NCBI GenBank assembly: GCA_019801415.1
Contig: JAHVJD010000001.1
Coordinates: 496,001-560,000 of the forward strand
Direction of reading: 5' to 3'
From: Nocardioides marinus
GTDB taxonomy: Bacteria; Pseudomonadota; Alphaproteobacteria; Rhodobacterales; Rhodobacteraceae
DNA: 64,000 nt
Every line of letters starts with the position of its first letter. Within the stretch, counting starts at the first letter, position 1. The notes below the pieces were generated by a model. It ran no database searches, was not told the origin of the DNA, and worked only from the letters and a program-made list of their open reading frames with translations. The position numbers and the translations under genes were made by a program. Below are positions 34,248 to 42,272 of the stretch, piece by piece.

Positions 34248-35405
34248 TCAGCCGAGGCTGTTCAGCAGCGCTGGCGACGGATCCCCGGTAACCGCCAGCC
34301 CTCGGCTGGACTGGTAGGCGCTGATGGCAGCGCGACTTTTCGGCCCCAGAACGCCGTCGGCACCGCCGGTGTCGAAACCGCGTGCCGTCAGCCGCTTTTG
34401 CAACAGGATCCGATCCTCCTTGGTCAGACCGTATCTGTCCGGTGGAAAGGACGCGCGCAAAGGCCCGCCACCTGCAATGCGGTCGGCAAGATGCCCCACG
34501 CCGATCGCGTAGGAATCGGAGTTGTTGTAGCGCTTGATGACGTCGAAATTGGACGTCACGGAGAACACCGGCCCTCCCGCCTGCGGTTGCAGCCTGCGAC
34601 CGGCGGGCGTGCCGGGCGCACCGGCCTCCCCGCCCCATTTCACCCCGCGGGTCCAGCCATTGCGTTGCAGGTAGGCGGCGGTGGAGGCCAATGCATCCGT
34701 CGGGTCGTCCGACCAGATATCCCGCCGCCCGTCGCCGGTGAAATCGACCGCAAATGACTGGTAGGAGGTCGGAATGAACTGGGTATGCCCCATCGCGCCG
34801 GCCCAGCTGCCGGTCATGCGCGCAGCCGAAATGTCCCCGTTTTGCAGGATCTTCAGCGCCGCGATCAGCTGTTTTTCAAAGAACGCGCCCCGACGCCCGT
34901 CATAGGCCAGCGTCGATGTCGCCGAGATTACCGGCACATTGCCGCGCCGCTCGCCGTAGAAGCTTTCCAGCCCCCAGATCGCGCAGATGATTTCCGCATC
35001 CACGCCATAGGTCTGCTCCAGCGTCTTCAAAGTGGTTCGATGCCGGGCATAGGCCGCCCTGCCCTTGGCAAGGCGCTCGTCAGAGACCGCGATGGCGAGG
35101 TAGTCCTCCAAGGTGCGCTTGAACTCGGTCTGGTTTCGGTCCCGCTTGACCACCCCCGGCAAGTAGCCCGCACCGCGAAAGGCCGCGCGCAGGGTGGCAC
35201 GGCTGATGCCTTTGGCCTCGGCCCGGCTGCGAAACGCGGCCACCCAGGCGTCATAGCCTGCATTGGGCGTGGGCCGCAGGTCCGCTGGCAGGCTGCTGCT
35301 GCCACTGCTTCCGCTGGTGCGCCCACCCGTAGGAACCGTGCCGCCGCAGGCGGTCAGCCCCAGCGCCGCCACTCCAAAACCGAAACTCCGCCGTGAAATG
35401 CTCAT
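34248..35405 (-). CDS. Lytic murein transglycosylase (MltB-type) lipoprotein
   Basis: A 385-residue periplasmic enzyme that cleaves MurNAc-GlcNAc bonds with 1,6-anhydro products. N-terminus: SRRSFGFGVAALGLTACGG, a Tat-like twin Arg plus lipobox ending in Cys. The catalytic domain has the MltB signature with Glu in AIWGLESFYGERRG, and AGAMGHTQFIPTSYQSFAVDF. A C-terminal peptidoglycan-binding domain is LLQKRLTARGFDTGGADGVLGPKSRAAI. The start at 35405 fits the export signal; ATG 35435, which has AAGGGG four bases upstream, would add a 10-residue n-region and cannot be excluded. Confidence 0.9.
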   Translation of the reverse strand: MSISRRSFGFGVAALGLTACGGTVPTGGRTSGSSGSSSLPADLRPTPNAGYDAWVAAFRSRAEAKGISRATLRAAFRGAGYLPGVVKRDRNQTEFKRTLEDYLAIAVSDERLAKGRAAYARHRTTLKTLEQTYGVDAEIICAIWGLESFYGERRGNVPVISATSTLAYDGRRGAFFEKQLIAALKILQNGDISAARMTGSWAGAMGHTQFIPTSYQSFAVDFTGDGRRDIWSDDPTDALASTAAYLQRNGWTRGVKWGGEAGAPGTPAGRRLQPQAGGPVFSVTSNFDVIKRYNNSDSYAIGVGHLADRIAGGGPLRASFPPDRYGLTKEDRILLQKRLTARGFDTGGADGVLGPKSRAAISAYQSSRGLAVTGDPSPALLNSLG

Positions 35406-35787
35406 GTCCAATGCCCGCTTGCTGCCAAGATCCATCATCCCCTTTTGCGTCACTTTGCCTGTGTGACCGGGGCTTTTGCCCGACAGGCTGCCAGAAAGCA
35501 GGTCCAGCGCCAAGACCCGGTTTCCCGCCACGGCAGGTCACCGCCGGTTAAGCGGCGAGTGGCGCTGACAAAGGATCGGAACTGCCTCTGGCTCCGCCAT
35601 GTCCGGGCATCCGCGCTACAGATCGTCCCACCTGACAGCCCCCGATCGGCAGTCGTATGGCGATACGTGCGGCCCCTGCGCAGCAAAACAGGGCAGAAGG
35701 CCACCTCGGTTTCGCAGAAATTTCCCCTGAACACCCCTGGCCGCAAGAAAATGTCCCCATACAGGGCATTTTTGACAGGTTTGCAGG
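35406..35787. other. Spacer between the transglycosylase and ilvB control regions
   Basis: About 380 bases between divergent genes. Frames here are short, GC-driven and without ribosome sites, apart from the alternative transglycosylase start at 35435. No RNA gene is recognised. The ilvB promoter and leader follow immediately. Confidence 0.4.
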
Positions 35788-35816
35788 TTGACGCCCCCTG
35801 CCCCCCGCCATAATGT
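35788..35816 (+). promoter_or_regulatory. Sigma-70-like promoter of ilvBN
   Basis: TTGACG (35788-35793) and TAATGT (35811-35816) with a 17-base spacer, 34 bases ahead of the leader-peptide start. The spacer is C-rich. Confidence 0.6.
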
Positions 35817-35849
35817 CGCCCGCAACGCAAAATGGAGCCCGTGGCCGAA

Positions 35850-35897
35850 ATGACCACCCTAGTCGTAATTGTAGGAACCACGCGCATGGGCCGGTGA
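35850..35897 (+). CDS. ilv leader peptide (attenuator)
   Basis: A 15-residue open frame MTTLVVIVGTTRMGR with five consecutive branched-chain codons (Leu-Val-Val-Ile-Val, 35859-35873). CTA and GTA, usually rare in such GC-rich genomes, are among them. It ends at 35897, shortly before a strong terminator and 95 bases before the ilvB start. This is the classical arrangement for ribosome-mediated attenuation by Leu/Val/Ile-tRNA supply. A GGAG lies 12 bases upstream. Confidence 0.8.
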   Translation: MTTLVVIVGTTRMGR

Positions 35898-35952
35898 CGG
35901 TTGACCATAATCGAACCCATGCGCCCCTGACCAAAAATCGGGGGCTTTTTTT
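35882..35952 (+). promoter_or_regulatory. Attenuator of ilvBN: antiterminator and terminator hairpins
   Basis: Terminator: an 8-base-pair stem, GCCCCTGA (35923-35930) pairing with TCGGGGGC (35938-35945; one G-T pair), loop CCAAAAA, then seven Ts (35946-35952). A competing 9-base stem, GCGCATGGG (35882-35890) with CCCATGCGC (35916-35924), overlaps the terminator base by two bases. A ribosome stalled on the leader Leu-Val-Ile codons would leave 35882-35890 free to pair; one reaching the stop codon would cover it and allow termination. Confidence 0.75.
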
Positions 35953-35992
35953 ATGCGAAACGCACGATGCCGCCAATTGGAGCAAAAAGCAG

Positions 35993-37744
35993 ATGACACG
36001 TGAAATGACCGGCGCAAAGATGGTTGTCCAAGCCCTGAAAGACCAGGGTGTGGACGTAGTCTTCGGATATCCTGGCGGCGCCGTGCTGCCGATTTATGAC
36101 GAGATCTTTCTGCAGAACGACATTCGTCACGTGCTGGTGCGCCACGAACAGGGCGCGGTTCACGCGGCCGAAGGCTATGCGCGCTCCACTGGCAAACCCG
36201 GTGTTGTCCTGGTGACGTCCGGCCCCGGCGCGACCAATGCGGTCACCGGCCTGACCGATGCGCTGCTCGACTCGATCCCGATCGTGGTTCTGACCGGCCA
36301 GGTTCCGACCTTCATGATTGGCTCCGACGCCTTCCAGGAGGCCGACACCGTCGGCATCACCCGCCCCTGCACCAAGCACAACTGGCTGGTCAAGGACACC
36401 GACAGCCTGGCCCCCACCCTGCATGAGGCCTTCCATGTCGCCACGTCCGGCCGCCCCGGCCCGGTGCTGATCGACATTCCGAAGGACGTGCAGTTCGCCA
36501 CCGGCGAATACGCAGGCCCCAAGCCCGCCGCCTCGCATTACCAGCCGCAGCTGAAGGGCGACATGGAGGCGATCACCGAGTTGGTCGCAGCCCTGGAAAC
36601 CGCGGAACGTCCGGTGTTCTACACGGGCGGTGGCGTCATCAACTCCGGCCCCGCCGCCAGCCAGCTGCTGCGCGAACTGGTGGACGCGACCGGTATTCCC
36701 GTCACTTCGACGCTGATGGGGCTTGGCGCCTACCCTGCCTCCGGGCCGAACTGGCTGGGGATGCTGGGGATGCACGGGCTGTATGAAGCCAACATGGCGA
36801 TGCATGACTGCGATCTGATGATCAACATCGGCGCGCGGTTCGACGACCGCATCACCGGCAAGATCGACGCCTTCAGCCCCAACTCGACCAAGGCCCATAT
36901 CGACATCGACCCGTCGTCCATCAACAAGGTGATCCGGGTCGATATTCCGATCGTCGGTGACGTCGGCCATGTGCTCGAAGATATCCTGAAGGTCTGGAAG
37001 TCGCGCGGCCGCAAGGTCAACCGCGAGGCGCTGGAGAAATGGCAGAAGCAGATCAGCGAATGGCGCGCGGTCAAATGCCTGACCTACAAGCCGTCGGAAA
37101 CCACCATCAAGCCGCAATTCGCATTGCAGCGGCTGGAGGAGCTGACCAAGGGGCATGACCGTTATGTCACCACCGAGGTTGGCCAGCACCAGATGTGGGC
37201 GGCGCAGTTCCTCGGCTTCGAGGACCCGAACCGCTGGATGACCTCCGGTGGTCTGGGCACCATGGGCTATGGCTTCCCGGCATCGATCGGTGTGCAGATG
37301 GCACACCCGGATGCGCTGGTCATCAACGTCGCCGGTGAGGCTTCGTGGCTGATGAACATGCAGGAAATGGGCACCGCGGTGCAATTCCGCCTGCCGGTGA
37401 AACAGTTCATCCTGAACAACGAGCGCCTCGGCATGGTGCGCCAGTGGCAGGAGCTGTTGCACGGTGAGCGCTACAGCCACAGCTGGTCCGAAGCGCTGCC
37501 CGATTTCGTCAAGCTCGCCGAAGCCTTCGGCGCCAAGGGTATCTGTGTCTCGGACCCCAAGGATCTGGACGATGCGATCATGGAGATGATCGAATATGAC
37601 GGGCCGGTGATCTTTGACTGCCTGGTGGAAAAGCATGAGAACTGCTTCCCGATGATCCCGTCGGGCAAGGCGCATAACGAGATGCTGCTGGGCGAGGCTG
37701 ACACCCAGGGTGTCATCCAGGCCGGCGGCGCCGTGCTGGTATAA
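35993..37744 (+). CDS. ilvB: Acetolactate synthase large subunit
   Basis: ThDP-dependent acetohydroxyacid synthase catalytic subunit, 583 residues, first common step of valine, leucine and isoleucine synthesis. N-terminal domain: VDVVFGYPGGAVLPIYD and the catalytic Glu in RHEQGAVHAAEGYARSTG. Central FAD domain: GMHGLYEANMAMHDCDL. C-terminal ThDP motif: the usual GDGS is altered here to NVAGEASWLMNMQEMGTAV, so Asp is Glu-shifted (AGEASW). The ATG at 35993 follows GGAG at 10 bases; the upstream frame to 35813 is the leader region. Behind an attenuator; ilvN follows by 86 bases. Confidence 0.95.
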   Translation: MTREMTGAKMVVQALKDQGVDVVFGYPGGAVLPIYDEIFLQNDIRHVLVRHEQGAVHAAEGYARSTGKPGVVLVTSGPGATNAVTGLTDALLDSIPIVVLTGQVPTFMIGSDAFQEADTVGITRPCTKHNWLVKDTDSLAPTLHEAFHVATSGRPGPVLIDIPKDVQFATGEYAGPKPAASHYQPQLKGDMEAITELVAALETAERPVFYTGGGVINSGPAASQLLRELVDATGIPVTSTLMGLGAYPASGPNWLGMLGMHGLYEANMAMHDCDLMINIGARFDDRITGKIDAFSPNSTKAHIDIDPSSINKVIRVDIPIVGDVGHVLEDILKVWKSRGRKVNREALEKWQKQISEWRAVKCLTYKPSETTIKPQFALQRLEELTKGHDRYVTTEVGQHQMWAAQFLGFEDPNRWMTSGGLGTMGYGFPASIGVQMAHPDALVINVAGEASWLMNMQEMGTAVQFRLPVKQFILNNERLGMVRQWQELLHGERYSHSWSEALPDFVKLAEAFGAKGICVSDPKDLDDAIMEMIEYDGPVIFDCLVEKHENCFPMIPSGKAHNEMLLGEADTQGVIQAGGAVLV

Positions 37745-37830
37745 TCGCGGCGGCGCCGCAAGTTTCTTCAAAGAGATTTGCCGGGAGCACTCGGATGTCC
37801 CGGCAGCCACATATGAGAGGAAGACCCAGA

Positions 37831-38391
37831 ATGTCTGCCCTACACATCAAAAAAGGCTCGACCCGCCACTCCGCCTACAACCTACGCCCGACGTTTTCCG
37901 ACACGCAGGAGCGTCACACCATCGCGGTGCTGGTGGAAAACGAACCCGGCGTGCTGGCGCGGGTGATCGGCCTGTTCTCCGGCCGCGGTTACAACATCGA
38001 AAGCCTCACCGTGGCCGAGGTGGACCACACCGGGCACCTGTCCCGCATCACCATCGTGACCACCGGCACGCCGCAGGTGATCGAGCAGATCAAGGCACAG
38101 CTCGGCCGCATCGTGTCCGTGCGTGACGTGCACGACCTCACCGTCGAAGGCGATGCCGTGGAGCGCGAGCTGGCGATTCTGAAAGTCGCGGGCGAAGGCG
38201 ACAAACGGGTCGAGGCGCTGCGGCTGGCGGATATCTTCCGCGCCAATGTGGTCGACAGCACGCTCAATAGCTTTGTGTTCGAGATCACCGGCGCGCCGGA
38301 CAAGATCGACGCATTCGCCGATCTGATGCGCCCCCTGGGCCTGACTGAAATTGCCCGCACCGGCGTTGCCGCCCTGCTGCGCGGCAACTGA
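37831..38391 (+). CDS. ilvN: Acetolactate synthase small (regulatory) subunit
   Basis: A 186-residue regulatory subunit carrying valine feedback control of IlvB. ACT domain: HTIAVLVENEPGVLARVIGLFSGRGYNIESLTV, followed by an ALS_ss C-terminal domain ERELAILKVAGEGDKRVEALRLADIF. The start at 37831 (MSALHIKKGSTRHSAYN) has AGAGGAAG upstream; the ATGs at 37795 and 37813 are rejected. It is cotranscribed with ilvB under the leader attenuator. Confidence 0.95.
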   Translation: MSALHIKKGSTRHSAYNLRPTFSDTQERHTIAVLVENEPGVLARVIGLFSGRGYNIESLTVAEVDHTGHLSRITIVTTGTPQVIEQIKAQLGRIVSVRDVHDLTVEGDAVERELAILKVAGEGDKRVEALRLADIFRANVVDSTLNSFVFEITGAPDKIDAFADLMRPLGLTEIARTGVAALLRGN

Positions 38392-38556
38392 GACCGCGCT
38401 CACAACTGACAGTCGCGGCGCGTCAGAGTGATCGCGACTGCCGTCCGGGCACCGCCAGGTTCTCGGGAGCGCCCGCTCTTGGGGCGACACGTCGCCTTAC
38501 CGCTGATGCCTCCGTGGCTCCAGCCCGCGTAAAACTCTCGGTTTAGACTTCACCAG

Positions 38557-38579
38557 CGCCCCGGAACCCTGCCGGGGCG
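38557..38579. terminator. Hairpin between ilvN and the OB-like gene
   Basis: CGCCCCGG (38557-38564) and CCGGGGCG (38572-38579) are perfect arms around a 7-base loop, without a T run. It separates the ends of convergent transcripts. Confidence 0.45.
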
Positions 38580-38625
38580 TACGTGCATTCATGCAAGCAT
38601 CCGCCCATTGCCAAACCGGCCGATG

Positions 38626-39042
38626 TCAGCGACGCTTCAGCTTTACCACTGCGGCCTTGGCAGTGCTTTTGGAGCGCCGCGGAGAAGACTGAGGGAAGGG
38701 CACAACTTTTTCGCTTCCCTTGCTTTTGCGACTAACACCAGCACAAACGGCCGCTGTGGCCGCCCCGTCGGCGTGTTGCGTGCAGCCCTGCTCCGCGTGA
38801 TCCTGGGCCTCGGTCAAGCGCGCTGCCAGGTCCGGGCTGCCCTTTTCCATCAATACGCGCAGATTCTTGGCAATTCGGAAATTGCCACCCAGGGTTAGCT
38901 CAAACTCAACCCAGTCGCCTGGGTTAAGGTCTTGAAAACCGGCACCGGTTTTGTCGGAATAAAAGGCGAGATCGCCCTGATCGTCACACCAGATTACGGC
39001 TTTGTTCAGGGCCTGCTCGCTCCACAGTACAACTCCAATCAT
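38626..39042 (-). CDS. Small OB-like (cold-shock-like) hypothetical protein
   Basis: A 138-residue protein. The N-terminal 70 residues (MIGVVLWSEQALNKAVIWCDDQGDLAFYS, GDWVEFELTLGGNFRIAKNLRVL) alternate beta-strand patterns with a Trp, Cys and aromatic residues, like a small OB or cold-shock fold, although the RNP motifs of CspA are not recognisable. The C-terminal third is basic (RRSKSTAKAAVVKLKRR). The start at 39042 has GAGG six bases upstream; a GTG at 39054 is less supported. It diverges from an XRE regulator gene. Nucleic-acid binding is inferred only. Confidence 0.65.
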   Translation of the reverse strand: MIGVVLWSEQALNKAVIWCDDQGDLAFYSDKTGAGFQDLNPGDWVEFELTLGGNFRIAKNLRVLMEKGSPDLAARLTEAQDHAEQGCTQHADGAATAAVCAGVSRKSKGSEKVVPFPQSSPRRSKSTAKAAVVKLKRR

Positions 39043-39084
39043 ACCAATCCTCACATTCCCGTATAATAATACTGGATCAATTGC

Positions 39085-39136
39085 GCTGACACCTACATGA
39101 CAAAATCAAAGCTAACCTATTGCATTTTGTGTCAGC
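39085..39136. promoter_or_regulatory. Inverted repeat in the OB-like/XRE divergent region
   Basis: GCTGACAC (39085-39092) and GTGTCAGC (39129-39136) are perfect complements spaced 36 bases apart, in an AT-rich stretch between divergent genes. A related half-site TGACAAAAT lies between them at about 39098, and its relative TGACACAAAAT is read on the minus strand at the second arm. It is a plausible operator for the neighbouring HTH protein. Confidence 0.45.
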
Positions 39137-39272
39137 TAAATTAGCATCCTGACGTGAATTCGCGCCACTATTGGCGCAGATTCATTACAGCGCCACCTTA
39201 TAGCTGCCTGAATTTGCTACGTCATGCGGGCAAGAGGCAAAAAATTGACCCAAACGTCGAGACCGGACAGGC

Positions 39273-40070
39273 ATGATGACCCCGCAGGATCGCTCGCCCG
39301 CTGAGTTGAGAAACATGTTCGGCGCCAACCTGCGCCAGCTGGCGGACCAATATCCGTCGATCTCGGAGTTGTCGCGACAGCTGGGCATCAACCGAACCCA
39401 GTTCAACCGCTACCTGTCCGGAGAAAGCTTTCCCCGTCCCGATGTTCTGGACCGGATCTGCCGCTTCTTCGAGGTCGACGCCCGCATCCTGCTCACCCCT
39501 GTTGACCACATCTCGACGGGGGACAGGGTCGTGAACGGGCCGTTTCTCGGGGAGTTCCTCGGCCAGGGGGTGCAACAGCTGACGGAATCCTTCTTTCCTT
39601 CCGGGTTCTACCGTTTCAGCCGACGCAGCTTCATTGATGAAAACAAGTTCGTGATCGGCCTGACCTATGTGTTCCGCTCCGGCGGCGTCACCTACATCAA
39701 GGGGTTCGAGGCCAAGGAAGCCATGCGCAGCCAGGGCCTGTCCACCAACCCCTCGGCACGCGAATTTCGCGGCTATGTCAGCACCCATGAGGACGGCGTC
39801 GCCTTTGTCATCGCGCGGCGCAAGGCAATGACCTATTCGTTCAACTACCTGGCCCGGGTCGCCTCTCTCGAGAACAATTTCTGGTCCGGCTACGTGGCCC
39901 GCACCGTGCGCGAAGGCAGCGGCGAACGGGTCACGCGCATGGTTTACGAACACCTGCGCCGCAACCGAACCGAGGTCCTGAAAACAGCGCGCAACGCCGG
40001 TCTTGTCACCGAAGAGGACCTGCTCCCCTTCCACCTGCGACTGCTGACGCCGAGCCAGCCCTTCCGCTGA
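39273..40070 (+). CDS. XRE-family transcriptional regulator
   Basis: A 265-residue DNA-binding protein. The N-terminal HTH reads MFGANLRQLADQYPSISELSRQLGINRTQFNRYLSGESFPRPDVLDRICRFFEVDARILL, the Cro/CI-type fold. The larger C-terminal part (FYRFSRRSFIDENKFVIGLTYVF, RKAMTYSFNYLARVASLE) is not recognised and could be a ligand or oligomerisation domain. It diverges from the OB-like gene across an AT-rich region with an inverted repeat, and ends next to the convergent DUF2189 gene. Regulon unknown. Confidence 0.82.
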   Translation: MMTPQDRSPAELRNMFGANLRQLADQYPSISELSRQLGINRTQFNRYLSGESFPRPDVLDRICRFFEVDARILLTPVDHISTGDRVVNGPFLGEFLGQGVQQLTESFFPSGFYRFSRRSFIDENKFVIGLTYVFRSGGVTYIKGFEAKEAMRSQGLSTNPSAREFRGYVSTHEDGVAFVIARRKAMTYSFNYLARVASLENNFWSGYVARTVREGSGERVTRMVYEHLRRNRTEVLKTARNAGLVTEEDLLPFHLRLLTPSQPFR

Positions 40071-40072
40071 GC

Positions 40073-40843
40073 CTAGCCGCCGGAGATCTGCCGGTAGATA
40101 TGCCAGCTGGCGTGTCCCAGCAGCGGCAGCACCAGGAACAACCCCAGGAACCACGGCATCAGCGCCACGAAGGTCAGGCCCGCGATCAGGGCCGCCCACA
40201 GCAGCATCACCATCAGGTTGCCTTGCACATACTGGAAGCTGGTGATCATCGCGGTGACGAAATCCACTTCCCGGTCCAGCAACAACGGCAGCGAAATCAC
40301 CGTGATCATGAACAGCAGCAGCGCAAACAGCGCACCCACCGTGCTGCCCACGGCCAGCATCACCACGCCGTTCAGCGTCAGGAACACCTCGGCCGAGGAC
40401 ATGATGTTGGTCATCGTGGAATGCCCCAGGAACAGGGCAAAGACCATGTGGCCGATAAAGAACCAGAACAGGAAGACCACCACGATAATCGCGCAGATCG
40501 AGGGCAGTTGGCGGCGACTTTGCTGCAGCACCACGCCAAAGATCTCGGACGGGCGCACCGGCTGCCCCGTGGACAGGCGGTGCGACACCTCGTAAAGGCC
40601 AACCGCCGCAAAAGGACCGATGAGTGGAAAGCCGATGGCGGCCAGCACCAGCCAGAAGGTCGTGCCGGTCGCCTGCGTCACCCAGGCCATCGCCCAGCCT
40701 GCGAGCACGTAGAAACCTGCAAAGGTCAGGCCATAGACTGGACGGGCCTTGAAGTCTGCCCAGCCACAGCGCAGCGCCTCCAGCAACATTCCCACACTGG
40801 CCGCACGCAACTGCGGTACGCCAAACGGCTTTTGCGTCTCCAT
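40073..40843 (-). CDS. DUF2189 membrane protein
   Basis: A 256-residue integral membrane protein with about six helices ([47 protein letters not shown], and [27 protein letters not shown]). The conserved DUF2189 motifs [19 protein letters not shown] and [15 protein letters not shown] are visible. The start at 40843 ([13 protein letters not shown]) is supported by a GGGAG upstream; the longer start at 40894 is not. It is typical of Rhodobacteraceae; function unknown. It ends two bases from the convergent XRE gene. Confidence 0.82.
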   Translation of the reverse strand: METQKPFGVPQLRAASVGMLLEALRCGWADFKARPVYGLTFAGFYVLAGWAMAWVTQATGTTFWLVLAAIGFPLIGPFAAVGLYEVSHRLSTGQPVRPSEIFGVVLQQSRRQLPSICAIIVVVFLFWFFIGHMVFALFLGHSTMTNIMSSAEVFLTLNGVVMLAVGSTVGALFALLLFMITVISLPLLLDREVDFVTAMITSFQYVQGNLMVMLLWAALIAGLTFVALMPWFLGLFLVLPLLGHASWHIYRQISGG

Positions 40844-40986
40844 CCCTGCTCCCTGCCCTGTCCCGTTTGCCTGCCGCTGTCCTGCCCATGGCAAGGGCGG
40901 CGCGGCCTCAGGGGCAGCCTAGCGCAGCTTTGGGCGGGAAAAAATGTTTTGCAGATGTATGTTAAGACAGCCGAAGACAGATGTGG

Positions 40987-41012
40987 AAAAGCCCCGGAGT
41001 GTCCTCCGGGGC
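40987..41012 (-). terminator. Rho-independent terminator of prfB
   Basis: Perfect 9-base arms (GCCCCGGAG at 40991-40999 and CTCCGGGGC at 41004-41012), TGTC loop, followed on the minus strand by TTTTCC. It ends 31 bases after the prfB stop codon. Confidence 0.8.
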
Positions 41013-41043
41013 CTGCTGTGACCGTAAAAATGCCAGCTGGTCG

Positions 41044-42171
41044 TCAGTCGTCCGACTGGGCGTCGGCGCGGCTCTTGCCAGAGACATTCAAGGCCAGCGT
41101 CGCTGCCATGAAACCGTCCAGGTCGCCGTCCAGCACCCCCTTGGTATCGGAGGTCTCGTAGTTGGTGCGCAGATCCTTGACCATCTGGTAGGGCTGCAAC
41201 ACGTAGGAGCGGATCTGGTTGCCCCAGCCTGCATCGCCCTTGGCCTCATGCGCGGCATTGATGTCGGCGTTGCGGCGGTCGAGTTCGAGCTGATAGAGCC
41301 GCGATTTCAGCGCCTTCATGGCGATATCACGGTTCTGGTGCTGCGACTTTTCGGAGGAGGTCACCACGATGCCGGTGGGAATGTGGGTGATCCGCACCGC
41401 CGAGTCGGTGGTGTTCACGTGCTGGCCGCCCGCCCCCGAGGAGCGGTAGGTGTCGATGCGAATGTCGGCCGGGTTCACCTCGATCTCGATGTTGTCGTCA
41501 ACCACCGGGTAGACCCAGACCGAGCTGAACGAGGTGTGGCGCTTGGCCGCCGAGTCATAGGGCGAGATCCGCACCAGCCGGTGGACGCCGCTCTCGGACT
41601 TCAGCCAGCCATAGGCGTTGTGACCCGAGATTTTATAGGCGGCGGATTTGATGCCTGCCTCTTCGCCCGGGCTTTCGGACTGCAGCTCGACCTTGTAGCC
41701 CTTTTTCTCGGCCCAGCGGACGTACATGCGGGCGAGCATGGAGGCCCAGTCGCAGCTTTCGGTACCGCCCGCGCCTGCGTTGATTTCAAGGAATGTGTCG
41801 TTGGCGTCGGCTTCGCCGTCCAGCAGCGCTTCCAGCTCCTTCTCGGCGGCCGTGACCTTCAGCGCGGCCAAGGCGGCCTCCGCATCCTTGATCACGTCCT
41901 CGTCCTCTTCCATCTCGCCCAGTTCGATCAGCTCGATATTGTCGGAGAGATCCTGCTTGATGCCCTTGTAGGTGTTGATCGCGTCAACCAGCGCCTGGCG
42001 CTCGCGCATCAGTTTCTGGGCCGCTTCCGGGTCGTCCCACAGGTTGGGGTCCTCGACCCGCGCGTTGAACTCCTCCAACCGGTATTCGGCGGTTTCCCAG
42101 TTCAGCCGCTGGGCCAGCAGCTCCAGCGATTTCTCGATGTCCGCCACGATGTTCTGGGTTTCCGCGCGCAT
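41044..42171 (-). CDS. prfB: Peptide chain release factor 2
   Basis: A 375-residue class I release factor for UAA and UGA codons. It contains the catalytic GGQ loop ([17 protein letters not shown]) and the RF2 recognition region ([21 protein letters not shown]). The coding frame is continuous with no in-frame stop near residue 25, so the programmed frameshift known in E. coli is absent, as in many alphaproteobacteria. The start at 42171 (MRAETQNIV) follows AAGGA. It is downstream of mrcA on the same strand and ends in a clear terminator. Confidence 0.95.
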   Translation of the reverse strand: MRAETQNIVADIEKSLELLAQRLNWETAEYRLEEFNARVEDPNLWDDPEAAQKLMRERQALVDAINTYKGIKQDLSDNIELIELGEMEEDEDVIKDAEAALAALKVTAAEKELEALLDGEADANDTFLEINAGAGGTESCDWASMLARMYVRWAEKKGYKVELQSESPGEEAGIKSAAYKISGHNAYGWLKSESGVHRLVRISPYDSAAKRHTSFSSVWVYPVVDDNIEIEVNPADIRIDTYRSSGAGGQHVNTTDSAVRITHIPTGIVVTSSEKSQHQNRDIAMKALKSRLYQLELDRRNADINAAHEAKGDAGWGNQIRSYVLQPYQMVKDLRTNYETSDTKGVLDGDLDGFMAATLALNVSGKSRADAQSDD

Positions 42172-42272
42172 GGGGTGTCCTTGCAATCTTGGGCAATGTC
42201 AGGTCAGGCCTGCGTGATAGACCACACTTGCGCCGCGGGCAAGCCAGCAGCGGCGCAAGCCAGCGATAGCGG

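Noticed and set aside
35850-35952. T-box or other amino-acid riboswitch upstream of ilvB
   Set aside because: No T-box sequence or specifier loop is visible, and a translated Leu-Val-Ile leader plus terminator explains the region better.
41044-42171. Programmed frameshift in prfB
   Set aside because: The frame is continuous from MRAETQ to the stop with no internal UGA, so no frameshift is needed.
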